Part shown: one piece after another, positions 23,544-31,922 of the stretch
Numbering within the stretch: the first letter of the stretch is position 1
Layout of the letters: each line of letters opens with the position of its first letter
Assembly (NCBI RefSeq): GCF_014042355.1
Contig: NZ_JACEZU010000004.1
Span: 248,001 to 312,000, forward strand
Length of the DNA stretch: 64,000 nucleotides
DNA from: Rugamonas apoptosis
Lineage (GTDB): Bacteria > Pseudomonadota > Gammaproteobacteria > Burkholderiales > Burkholderiaceae_D
Direction: 5' to 3'
The notes under the pieces: model-generated
The model's input: the letters and a program-made list of their open reading frames with translations, nothing else
Database searches by the model: none
What the model was told of the DNA's origin: nothing
Position numbers and translations under genes: made by a program

Positions 23544-24851
23544 ATGAACGATCCCCGCCAACTGCTGCGCCACATGTTCGACGCGGCCGTCGCCGCCGCC
23601 CAGCCATCGCTATGTATTGCGCCTCATTTACCGCCACCGCCCAAGGGCCGCACATTGGTGATCGGCGCCGGAAAAGCTTCCGCCGAAATGGCGCGCGCGC
23701 TGGAACAGCACTGGCCCGGTCCGTTACAGGGACTAGTGGTCACGCGCTACGGCTACAGCGTGCCGTGCCAGCGCATCGAAATCGTGGAGGCGGCCCATCC
23801 GGTACCGGACGAAGCTGGCCTCCAGGCGGCACGCCGGATCCGCGCCATGGTCGCCGGGCTGACGGCGGACGACCTGGTGATCTGCCTGATTTCCGGCGGC
23901 GGCTCGTCGCTGCTGGTGCTGCCCGACGACGCGCTCACGCTGGCCGACAAGCAGGCCATCAACACAACCCTGCTCAAGAGCGGCGCCACCATCAGCGAAA
24001 TGAACTGCGTGCGGCGCCACCTGTCGGCCATCAAGGGCGGACGGCTGGCGGCGGCCTGCCATCCCGCCCGGGTCGTTTCGCTGCTCATTTCGGACGTACC
24101 GGGCGACGACCCGGCCGATATCGCCAGCGGCCCCACCTGCGCAGACCGCAGCACCTGTGCCGACGCGCTGGCCATCCTGCGCCGCTACGGGATCGCCGCG
24201 GCGCCCCACATCATCGCGTTACTGGAAAGCGGGGCCGCCGAAACCATCAAACCAGGCGATCCGCGTCTGGCGGGTAGCGAAATCCGCATGATCGCCACGC
24301 CGCAAATGGCGCTGGAAGCGGCAGCCGCCGTGGCCCGCGCCGCCGGCATCACGCCATACATCCTTGGCGACAGCATCGAGGGCGAAGCGCGCGACGTCGG
24401 CATCGTCATGGCAGGCATGGCGCGCCAGGTGGCGGCCCGGGGCCAGCCGTTCGCCGCGCCCTGCGTACTGCTGTCAGGCGGCGAAACCACCGTCACCGTG
24501 CGTGGACAAGGGCGCGGTGGGCGCAATGTGGAATTCCTGCTATCGCTGGGCATCGCGCTCAATGGCCACCCCGACATCCACGCCATCGCCTGCGACACGG
24601 ACGGCGTGGACGGCCAGGAGGAAATCGCCGGCGCCCTGCTCGGGCCGGACACGCTGGAACGGGCCTGGGCGCAAGGCATCAAGCCGCGCGACGCGCTGGC
24701 CAACAACGACGGCCACGGCTTCTTCCAGGCGCTGGGAGACTCGGTCATTTGCGGGCCCACGCTCACCAACGTGAACGACTTCCGCGCCATCCTGATCAAC
24801 GATTCGGTATCCGATTCGGTGTCAGGTCTGTCAATCGGACACCGACGATGA
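23544..24851 (+). CDS. MOFRL-family glycerate 2-kinase with altered C-terminus
   Basis: A 435-residue kinase of the DUF4147/MOFRL type (GckA, TtuD, GlxK-like) that phosphorylates D-glycerate at C2. Motifs include VIGAGKASAEMARAL, CLISGGGSSLL, LLKSGATISEMNCVRRHLSAIKGGRLA, SDVPGDDPADIASGPT, LSGGETTVTVRGQGRGGRN and DTDGVDG. Normal homologues end soon after the TNVNDFRAILI motif. Here about 18 more residues (from INDSVSDSVSG) are read from the left REP of the adjacent transposase element, so its insertion replaced the natural stop. Activity is probably kept because the domain is complete. Confidence 0.92.
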   Translation: MNDPRQLLRHMFDAAVAAAQPSLCIAPHLPPPPKGRTLVIGAGKASAEMARALEQHWPGPLQGLVVTRYGYSVPCQRIEIVEAAHPVPDEAGLQAARRIRAMVAGLTADDLVICLISGGGSSLLVLPDDALTLADKQAINTTLLKSGATISEMNCVRRHLSAIKGGRLAAACHPARVVSLLISDVPGDDPADIASGPTCADRSTCADALAILRRYGIAAAPHIIALLESGAAETIKPGDPRLAGSEIRMIATPQMALEAAAAVARAAGITPYILGDSIEGEARDVGIVMAGMARQVAARGQPFAAPCVLLSGGETTVTVRGQGRGGRNVEFLLSLGIALNGHPDIHAIACDTDGVDGQEEIAGALLGPDTLERAWAQGIKPRDALANNDGHGFFQALGDSVICGPTLTNVNDFRAILINDSVSDSVSGLSIGHRR

Positions 24852-25853
24852 TCCTTTGAGTCTAATCAAGGCGTCATTAGCTTTATCGATATTTACATTC
24901 TTGCATGCGGTATCGCAATTATGCCGAAGAGTAGTCAAGGTACGGTGCTACCATGAACCGTCCATTGCGAATCGAATTCGAGCATGCGCTTTACCACGTC
25001 ACCGCGCGAGGTGATCGGCAGGACAGCATCTTTCGCTCCGACAGCGACCGCCTGGTATGGCTAACGCTCCTTGGCGAGACCTGCGAGCGCTTCAACTTCG
25101 AGGTTCGCGCGTATTGTCAGATGACGAACCACTTCCACCTCCTGCTTGAAACAGTAAGTGGCGAACTCGCGCGTGGCATGCGACACCTCAATGGAACTTA
25201 TTCGCGCTACTTTAATCGCACCCATGGCCTGATTGGGCACGTATTTCAAGGGCGGTATAAAGCCATCCTTTGCCAGCACGAGACGTATTTGCTGGAACTT
25301 TCGCGCTACATTGAACTCAATCCGGTGCGTGCCCGCATGGTCGCGCTTCCCAACGAATGGCCATGGAGCAGCTATCAGGCGACGATCGGTCTGGTCGATT
25401 CACCGCCTTGGCTTCGCTCCGCCCTCCTGCTCATGCAATTCGGCGGTAAGCAACTGGAGGCCAGGCTATCGTATAAAGAATTTGTTCTTGCGGGCATAGG
25501 CGGCATCAACCCGCTGTCAAAGGTGTCCAATCAAATGCTGCTTGGCGATGGCGACTTCCGTGCAAGCGTGATTGGCATCCAGCCTCCCGGCGATTTACGG
25601 GAGATAAAGCGGACCCAAAGGCGTGCGATCGCACTACCTTTGGCAAAATACTTTGCGGCCTATCGGGATCCCAAAGAAGCAATGGCGCGTGCTTACTATT
25701 CGCTTGGCTACTCAATGCGGGAAATTGCCCAGCACGCCCGGGTCTCGATTAAAACCGTGAGTCGGGTGGTTGCTGGGTTCAAGCTTGATTAAACATATTG
25801 AAGTTGATCAAAGGTGCGTCATCGGTGTCCGAATGACAGACCTGACACCGAAT
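24814..25853. mobile_element. REP-associated tyrosine transposase element with inverted REP ends
   Basis: REP copies lie at 24814-24847 and, inverted, at 25817-25853, agreeing at about 32 of 34 bases. Each folds as a hairpin with CGGTGTC pairing to GACACCG. They flank a RAYT transposase (24953-25792). The layout is a RAYT with its two cognate REPs, domesticated or mobile. Intergenic DNA here is AT-richer than the surroundings. Confidence 0.85.
24953..25792 (+). CDS. REP-associated tyrosine transposase (RAYT, Y1_Tnp domain)
   Basis: A 279-residue single-strand DNA transposase of the IS200/IS605-related REP group. It has FEHALYHVTARGDRQDSIF at the start, the HUH motif His60-Phe-His62 (MTNHFHLLLET) and the region ETYLLELSRYIELNPVRARMV that bears the catalytic Tyr. 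A C-terminal extension (residues 200-279) has an HTH-like segment, MREIAQHARVSIKTVSRVV, as in the longer RAYT group. Codon use and GC are lower than neighbours, a sign of transfer. It is flanked by inverted REPs. Confidence 0.92.
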   Translation: MNRPLRIEFEHALYHVTARGDRQDSIFRSDSDRLVWLTLLGETCERFNFEVRAYCQMTNHFHLLLETVSGELARGMRHLNGTYSRYFNRTHGLIGHVFQGRYKAILCQHETYLLELSRYIELNPVRARMVALPNEWPWSSYQATIGLVDSPPWLRSALLLMQFGGKQLEARLSYKEFVLAGIGGINPLSKVSNQMLLGDGDFRASVIGIQPPGDLREIKRTQRRAIALPLAKYFAAYRDPKEAMARAYYSLGYSMREIAQHARVSIKTVSRVVAGFKLD

Positions 25854-25873
25854 GATGAGACCGGGTGCGATGG

Positions 25874-28276
25874 TCAATCCTGCTGTGCTGGCCGCCAGCG
25901 CTTGAGCCGCAAGGCATTCGTCACGACGGAGACGCTGGAAAACGCCATCGCGGCGCCGGCGATCATGGGGTTGAGCAGGCCGAAGGCTGCCAGCGGTACG
26001 CCCACCAGGTTGAAGATGAAGGCCCAGAACAGGTTCTGCCGGATGTTGCTGTAGGTGCGGCGCGAGATGTCGATGGCATCCACCAGCAGGCGCGGATCGC
26101 CCCGCATCAGGGTCACGCCCGCCGTCTGCATGGCCACGTCCGTGCCGCTGCCCATGGCCACGCCTACGTCGGCCGACGCCAGCGCCGGCGCGTCGTTGAT
26201 GCCGTCGCCTACCATCGCCACCCGCTTGCCGGCCTTGCGCAGTTCCGCGATCACGGCGCCCTTGGCCTGCGGCAGTACCTGGACATGCACTTCGTCGATG
26301 CCCAGTTCACGTCCGACATGGTCGGCGGCACCCTGGTTGTCGCCAGTGAGCATGACGGTGCGCACCCCGAGCGCATGCAGCCGCTCGACGGCCTGCCGGC
26401 TTTCCGGCTTGACGGCATCACCGAAAGCCAGCATGCCGATCAGCGCTGGCGACTCGCCCAACCGGGCCAGCCACGAGACCGTACACCCGGCCAGCTCCTG
26501 CGCACTCGCCTGTTCGCGCAACGGTTCGACACTCACGCCATGCTGGACCAGCATCCGTTCATTGCCCAGTGCCAGCGGCTGGCCGTCCACCACCGCCGTC
26601 ACACCGTAACCTGGTACGGCCTTCATGTCCTGTGCGGTGAGCGACGCAATGCTGTCGGCCGAAGCGGCATCGCGCATGGCCCGTGCCAGCGGGTGCTCGC
26701 TGCCCTGCTGTACGGCCGCCGCCAGCGCCAGCAAGCGCTGGTGGTCGCCATCGGCCGCCACATGGGCCGCCAGACGGGGATGGCCCACCGTCAACGTGCC
26801 GGTCTTATCGAACGCCACCACCTGCACGCCGTGCAGCAGTTCCAGCGCTTCCGCGTCCTTGATCAGGATGCCGTGGCGGGCCGCCACGCCGGTGCCGGCC
26901 ATGATGGCGGTGGGCGTGGCCAAGCCCAGCGCGCACGGGCATGCGATCACCAGCACGGCCACCGCGTTGATGATGGCCGTGCTCCAGCCGGCGCCCGCCA
27001 GCCACCAGCCGATACAGGTGACGGCCGCAATGGCGATGATGGCCGGCACGAACACGGCGCTGACCTGATCTACCAGCCGCTGGATCGGGGCCTTGGCCGC
27101 TTGCGCATCTTCCACGGCGCGGATGATGCGCGCCAGCGTCGATTCCGTTCCCACCGCGCTGGTACGGGCCACGAACAGCCCTTCGCCGTTGACGGCGCCG
27201 CCTATCACCTTCTCGCCGGGCCCTTTACTGACGGGCAGGCTCTCGCCAGTCAGCATGGATTCGTCGACATGGGTGCCGCCTTCGAGGATCACGCCATCCA
27301 TCGGTATGCGCTCGCCGGGCCGCACCTGTACCTCGTCGCCCACCTTGAGCGCGGCGGCGGGAACCTCGCGCCACGTGGAACCGCTGCGCACGCGGGCCGT
27401 CTCCGGCCGCAGCGACTGCAGCGCGCGGATGGCCTCCGTGGTCTGGCGCTTGGCGCGCGCCTCCAGCCATTTGCCCAACCGGACCAGCGTGATGACGACG
27501 GACGCGGCCTCGAAATACAGGTTCATCATGCCATCCGGCTGCGTCAACCACAGGTACAGGCTCAGTCCATAGGCCGCCGAAGTGCCCAGCGCCACCAGTA
27601 GGTCCATATTGCCGGTGTGCGCCAACAGCGCTTTCCACGCGGCCCGATAGAAGCGCGCGCCTATCCAGAACTGGACCGGCGTGGCGAGCGCCCATTGCAG
27701 CCAGGCCGGCAGCATCAGCTCGACGCCAACCAGACCAGCGACCATGGGCGCCAGCAACGGTAAAGTGAGGGCGGCCGAGATGGCGATCTGCGCCGGCTCT
27801 GACAACTGGCGGGAGGCGGCTGCCGACGCCACCGGCGCGGCAGCCACGTCGGCGGGACTGGCTTCGTATCCAGCCTTGCTGACGGCCGCCGTCAGCCGCG
27901 CCATGTCGGCATCGTCACCGGCGACGGTCACACTGGCCCGTTCCGTGGCCAGGTTGACGGTGGCGGACAACACGCCCGGCACCTTCGCCAGGGCCTTTTC
28001 CACCCGTCCGGCGCATGAAGCGCAAGTCATGCCGCCGATGGCCAGCGTGTATTCATGGGTGGGAACGTCGTAACCTGCTTTGCGCACCACGGCGGCCAGG
28101 GCGGCGGCGGACAGGCTGGCGTCGCCCGTCACGCGGGCCGTTTCGTTGGCCAGGTTGACGGACACCCCGCTCACGCCAGGCGCAGCGGCCAGCGCCTTTT
28201 CGACGCGCCCCGCGCACGAGGCGCACGTCATGCCCGCGATGGGCAGGCTCAATTCCTTGCTACTGACTGCAGTCAT
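25874..28276 (-). CDS. copA: Cu(I)-exporting P1B-type ATPase
   Basis: An 800-residue heavy-metal ATPase with two N-terminal HMA domains (GMTCASC at about residues 15-21 and again near 84-90), eight helices, the CPC motif ([11 protein letters not shown]), the DKTGTLT phosphorylation site, an HP locus and [15 protein letters not shown] and two CxxC domains mark a Cu+ exporter. A CueR-type promoter lies 37-60 bases upstream, so expression should be copper-induced. The stop lies 20 bases inside the boundary of the right REP of the RAYT element. It would protect a cell that uses NirK and Cu oxidases. Confidence 0.95.
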   Translation of the reverse strand: MTAVSSKELSLPIAGMTCASCAGRVEKALAAAPGVSGVSVNLANETARVTGDASLSAAALAAVVRKAGYDVPTHEYTLAIGGMTCASCAGRVEKALAKVPGVLSATVNLATERASVTVAGDDADMARLTAAVSKAGYEASPADVAAAPVASAAASRQLSEPAQIAISAALTLPLLAPMVAGLVGVELMLPAWLQWALATPVQFWIGARFYRAAWKALLAHTGNMDLLVALGTSAAYGLSLYLWLTQPDGMMNLYFEAASVVITLVRLGKWLEARAKRQTTEAIRALQSLRPETARVRSGSTWREVPAAALKVGDEVQVRPGERIPMDGVILEGGTHVDESMLTGESLPVSKGPGEKVIGGAVNGEGLFVARTSAVGTESTLARIIRAVEDAQAAKAPIQRLVDQVSAVFVPAIIAIAAVTCIGWWLAGAGWSTAIINAVAVLVIACPCALGLATPTAIMAGTGVAARHGILIKDAEALELLHGVQVVAFDKTGTLTVGHPRLAAHVAADGDHQRLLALAAAVQQGSEHPLARAMRDAASADSIASLTAQDMKAVPGYGVTAVVDGQPLALGNERMLVQHGVSVEPLREQASAQELAGCTVSWLARLGESPALIGMLAFGDAVKPESRQAVERLHALGVRTVMLTGDNQGAADHVGRELGIDEVHVQVLPQAKGAVIAELRKAGKRVAMVGDGINDAPALASADVGVAMGSGTDVAMQTAGVTLMRGDPRLLVDAIDISRRTYSNIRQNLFWAFIFNLVGVPLAAFGLLNPMIAGAAMAFSSVSVVTNALRLKRWRPAQQD

Positions 28277-28312
28277 TCCTCACTCCGGTGGCGGTACTTA
28301 TTCACATTGTGT

Positions 28313-28336
28313 ACCTTACCACCGTTGGAAGGTCAA
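28313..28336 (-). promoter_or_regulatory. CueR-type promoter of copA
   Basis: Read on the reverse strand: TTGACC as -35 (28331-28336), a 19-base spacer holding the dyad ACCTTCC with AAGGT, then CACAAT as -10. The long spacer and the dyad between the boxes are typical of MerR-family promoters such as E. coli copA. No cueR gene is in the window. Confidence 0.7.
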
Positions 28337-28352
28337 GCGCATGGCGCCTGAT

Positions 28353-29078
28353 TCAGTCCTCGTCGTGCCCGGAATTCCTCACCTGACCGGCCACATGCTC
28401 GCCTTTGCCGCTCAGGGCCGGAATGCCAACCGGGGCGTAATACCATTGCAGCGCGCCGAAGCCCAGCACGGCCGCCAGCAACACCACCGCCAGCGGGCGC
28501 CACGCACTGCGGATCGCCTCGGCCGCCGTGCCGCGCTTGCGGCCGGTGACCATGGCCGCCGCCAGGTTCTCGCCATGCAGGCGGCTGCTCACCACCACCG
28601 CCGCCACGTGCAGCGCCACCAACGCCAGCATCAGGTTGGCCAGCAATTCATGCGTCTCCTCCAGCGCGTCGCCGCCCAGGTCCTGGAACAGCATCCAGCC
28701 AGTGAAGCCGATAGCCAGGGTCAGACCCAGCATGCCGACGATAGCCAGCGCACCGGCCGGGTTGTGGCCGACGTAATGGGCGGGCTTGCGCTGGGCCAGG
28801 CTGCGCAAGTAGTCCAGCACCTTGCCCGGTCCGCGCACGAAATCGGAGAACCGCGCGTGGCGTGTGCCAATCACGCCCCACAACAGCCGGAACACCACCA
28901 GCCCCACCATGCTGTAGCCCAGGGTGACGTGCAGCAGGCGCAGGCCATCTTCCTCCGCGGTCAGATAGGCGCCGGCGAAGCACAGCACCATCAACCAGTG
29001 AAACACCCGCACCGGCGCATCCCATACCAGCACCTTGCCATCGGCCGCCTGCGCAGCGCTTCCATTCAATTCAGCCAT
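28353..29078 (-). CDS. cytochrome b561 / Ni-hydrogenase-type cytochrome b
   Basis: A 241-residue membrane protein with about five helices and diheme His ligands in VRVFHWLMVLCFAGAYLT, LRLLHVTLGY, LEETHELLANLMLALVALHVAAVV. These show the cytochrome b/b6 N-terminal fold of b-type electron carriers. AAGGAG is 7 bases before the ATG at 29078. It transfers electrons between quinone and an unknown periplasmic partner; no c-type partner is adjacent. The copA promoter lies after its stop, so the two are separately controlled. Confidence 0.85.
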   Translation of the reverse strand: MAELNGSAAQAADGKVLVWDAPVRVFHWLMVLCFAGAYLTAEEDGLRLLHVTLGYSMVGLVVFRLLWGVIGTRHARFSDFVRGPGKVLDYLRSLAQRKPAHYVGHNPAGALAIVGMLGLTLAIGFTGWMLFQDLGGDALEETHELLANLMLALVALHVAAVVVSSRLHGENLAAAMVTGRKRGTAAEAIRSAWRPLAVVLLAAVLGFGALQWYYAPVGIPALSGKGEHVAGQVRNSGHDED

Positions 29079-29216
29079 GTCGCTCTCCTTGGTCAATTCA
29101 GGTCCGGCCGTGCCCGACCTCTCATGGCAGCGATGATGGCGCGCGCAGATTAAGCAATTCTTACGTGGGCAAATGGCCCGCCCGGCGTGCTAGACTAAGT
29201 TCGCCCCCACCCGGCC

Positions 29217-31922
29217 ATGCGGCCAGCCAGGAATATGTCCGAACACCTCATGCAGGACGATTTGAGCAGTACAGAAGCGGCGCGGCGTCTGGAACAGGAT
29301 GGCCCGAACGCCTTGCCCGTTTCCCGTCCTCGTAACGCCCTGAATCTGCTGCGCGGTGTCGTGTTCGAGCCCATGTTCCTGCTGCTGGTGGCCTGCGGCG
29401 CCATCTACCTGCTGCTGGGCGACCAGAACGAAGCGCTGATGCTGCTGGGCTTTGTGTTCGTCGTGATGGCCATTTCCTTCGTCCAGCAACGGCGCACGGA
29501 ACGCTCGCTGGAAGCGCTGCGGGTGTTGTCCAGCCCCGTGGCGGTAGTGGTGCGCGATGGCCTGGTCAGCAAAGTGCCGGCGGCCACCGTCGTGTGCGGC
29601 GACATTGTTCTCATCGCGGAGGGCGACCGCATCCCGGCCGACCTGTTGCTGCTGGCGGCCACCAACCTGACCGTGGACGAATCCATGTTGACGGGCGAAT
29701 CCGTACCGGTGGCAAAATTCGCCGCCGCGCCGGACACGCCACCCGACGTGACCGCGCCCGACACGCCACAAGCCATCCACCAGGCCTATTCCGGCACGCT
29801 CGTCACACAAGGCACCGCGCGCGGGCGCGTGATCGCCACCGGCCCGCGCAGCACGCTGGGGCGCATCGGCCAGTCGCTGGCCGCCATCGGCGCCCAGCCC
29901 ACGCCGGTGCAGGCGGAGACGGCGCGCGTGGTCAAGCAGGTCGCCGTGGCCGGCCTGGCGCTGGCCGTGTGTCTGGCGCTGTTCTACTGGCTGCGGCTGG
30001 GCGACTGGCTGCATGGTCTGCTGGCCGGGCTGACCTTGGCGATGGCGATCCTGCCGGAGGAACTGCCGGTGGTGCTGACCATCTTCCTGGGCCTGGGCGC
30101 ATGGCGGCTGGCCCGTGAAAAGGTGCTGGCGCGTAGCATCCCTGCCATTGAACTGCTGGGGGCGACCACCGTCCTGTGCGTCGACAAGACCGGCACCCTG
30201 ACCATGAACCGCATGCAGCTACGCGCCTTATGGTGCGACGACGCACGCTACGACACGGCTAGCGATGCCGCTATGGCGCTGCAGGAGGAACTGCACGGCG
30301 TGCTGGAATACGCCGTGCTGGCCAGCCACCGGCGCGCCTTCGATCCGATGGAAACGGCCATCGCGGCCGGCGGCAAGCGTTTGCTGGCCAACACCGAACA
30401 CTTGCACCATGACTGGACGCTGGTGGACGACTACCCGCTCTCGCCCGAGATGCTGGCCATGTCGCGCGTGTGGCAGTCGCCCGATCACAGCGCGCTGCTG
30501 ATCGCGGCCAAGGGGGCGCCGGAGGCCATCATGGACCTGTGCCATCTGCCACCGGAGCGTTGCGCCGCCATTGCGCGCCAGGTGACGGCGATGGCGAATG
30601 AAGGCTTGCGCGTGCTGGGCGTGGCGCGCGCTGAATTCAGCACCCCCGTCAGCCCCCCCGTTGATTCCCCTGTCAGCGCCCCCGTTGGCTCCCCCGTTGG
30701 CTCCCCCGTTGCCCAAGCCGTTACCACAGCCGTTTCAGCGGTCGCCGCCTCTGGCCTGCCGGACAAGCAGCACGACTTCGATTTTGAATTTCTTGGCCTG
30801 GTGGCGCTGGAAGACCCGGTGCGGGCCGACGTGCCCGAAGCGATCGCGCAATGCCGCCGCGCCGGCATGAAGGTGGTGATGATCACGGGCGACCATCCGT
30901 CCACGGCCCGCTCCATCGCCCGCCAGGCCGGCCTGACGACGGACGGCACCCCCATCACCGGCGCCGAGCTGGAAACCATGGATGACGCGGCCCTGGCCGC
31001 CCGCCTGCCCCTCACCCACATTTTCTGCCGCGTGCAGCCGGCGCAGAAGCTGCGGCTGGTGCAGGCCTTCCGCGCACGCGGCGAGGTGGTGGCCATGACG
31101 GGCGACGGCGTCAACGACGCGCCGGCACTGAAAGCGGCCGATATCGGCGTGGCCATGGGCGTGCGCGGCACCGACGTGGCGCGCGAAGCGGCGGCGCTGG
31201 TACTGCTGAACGACGATTTCGCCTCGCTGGTCACGGCGGTGCGCCACGGCCGGCGCGTGTTCGCCAACCTGCGCAAGGCCATCGCCTTCATCGTGGCCGT
31301 CCACGTGCCCATCGTCGGGCTGTCGTTCTTCCCCGTGCTGTTCGGCTGGCCGGTGCTGCTGATGCCGGTGCATATCCTGTTCCTGCAGCTGATCATCGAC
31401 CCGGCCTGTTCGGTCGTATTCGAAGCCGAGGCGATCGAGCCGCACGCCATGGCGGCGCCGCCCCGCGCGGCCGATGCGCGCCTGTTCGACCGCGATGTAC
31501 TGCTGCGGGGGCTGGTGCAAGGCGGCGGCCTGCTGGCCATCCTGCTGGCGCTGTCGCTGGCCCTGCGCGCCGCCGGCACGGACAGCGCGCAGGAACGCGC
31601 GCTCACCTTTATTGCCCTGGTCTGTTCCAATCTGGGCCTGATCTTCGCCAACCGTACCTGGAGCGGTATGAGCTGGACCCGCGCCGGCGCCGTCAACCAT
31701 GCCTATCGCTGGAGCAGCGTGGCCACGCTGGCACTGCTGGCACTGGCGGTGGGCGTGCCCAGCGTGCGCACCCTGTTTGGTTTCGCCCTGCCCCCGGCGC
31801 CGTTGGCGGCACTGGCGATGGCGTCCGCCTTGGCCAGCACCGTATGGTTTGAAGCGTGCAAGAAGATGCTGAACCGGCGCGCGGTGCGCGCCAACGGTCA
31901 GTGGGACAGGTCGATGCCGTAG
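29217..31922 (+). CDS. cation-transporting P-type ATPase with a low-complexity insert
   Basis: A 901-residue P2-like ATPase. It has the actuator TGESVPVAKF, the transmembrane motif ILPEELPVVLTIFLGLGAWRLA, the phosphorylation site VDKTGTLTMNR (Asp near 322), the nucleotide-domain AAKGAPEAI, MITGDHPSTARSIA and MTGDGVNDAPALKAADIG. There are no HMA domains or CPC motif, so it is not a heavy-metal pump; calcium or a similar cation is likely but unproved. Residues about 476-510 are a Pro-Val-Ser repeat not found in the family. The start may be 29235 (AGGA nearby) rather than 29217. It overlaps cpdB by 25 bases tail to tail. Confidence 0.85.
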   Translation: MRPARNMSEHLMQDDLSSTEAARRLEQDGPNALPVSRPRNALNLLRGVVFEPMFLLLVACGAIYLLLGDQNEALMLLGFVFVVMAISFVQQRRTERSLEALRVLSSPVAVVVRDGLVSKVPAATVVCGDIVLIAEGDRIPADLLLLAATNLTVDESMLTGESVPVAKFAAAPDTPPDVTAPDTPQAIHQAYSGTLVTQGTARGRVIATGPRSTLGRIGQSLAAIGAQPTPVQAETARVVKQVAVAGLALAVCLALFYWLRLGDWLHGLLAGLTLAMAILPEELPVVLTIFLGLGAWRLAREKVLARSIPAIELLGATTVLCVDKTGTLTMNRMQLRALWCDDARYDTASDAAMALQEELHGVLEYAVLASHRRAFDPMETAIAAGGKRLLANTEHLHHDWTLVDDYPLSPEMLAMSRVWQSPDHSALLIAAKGAPEAIMDLCHLPPERCAAIARQVTAMANEGLRVLGVARAEFSTPVSPPVDSPVSAPVGSPVGSPVAQAVTTAVSAVAASGLPDKQHDFDFEFLGLVALEDPVRADVPEAIAQCRRAGMKVVMITGDHPSTARSIARQAGLTTDGTPITGAELETMDDAALAARLPLTHIFCRVQPAQKLRLVQAFRARGEVVAMTGDGVNDAPALKAADIGVAMGVRGTDVAREAAALVLLNDDFASLVTAVRHGRRVFANLRKAIAFIVAVHVPIVGLSFFPVLFGWPVLLMPVHILFLQLIIDPACSVVFEAEAIEPHAMAAPPRAADARLFDRDVLLRGLVQGGGLLAILLALSLALRAAGTDSAQERALTFIALVCSNLGLIFANRTWSGMSWTRAGAVNHAYRWSSVATLALLALAVGVPSVRTLFGFALPPAPLAALAMASALASTVWFEACKKMLNRRAVRANGQWDRSMP
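30640..30720 (+). repeat. 12-base coding minisatellite in the P-type ATPase gene
   Basis: A run of degenerate copies of CCCCCGTTGGCT, two of them identical and adjacent, encodes repeated S-P-V-G units. The block is C-rich and probably slippage-prone, but the 12-base unit keeps the reading frame. Confidence 0.7.
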
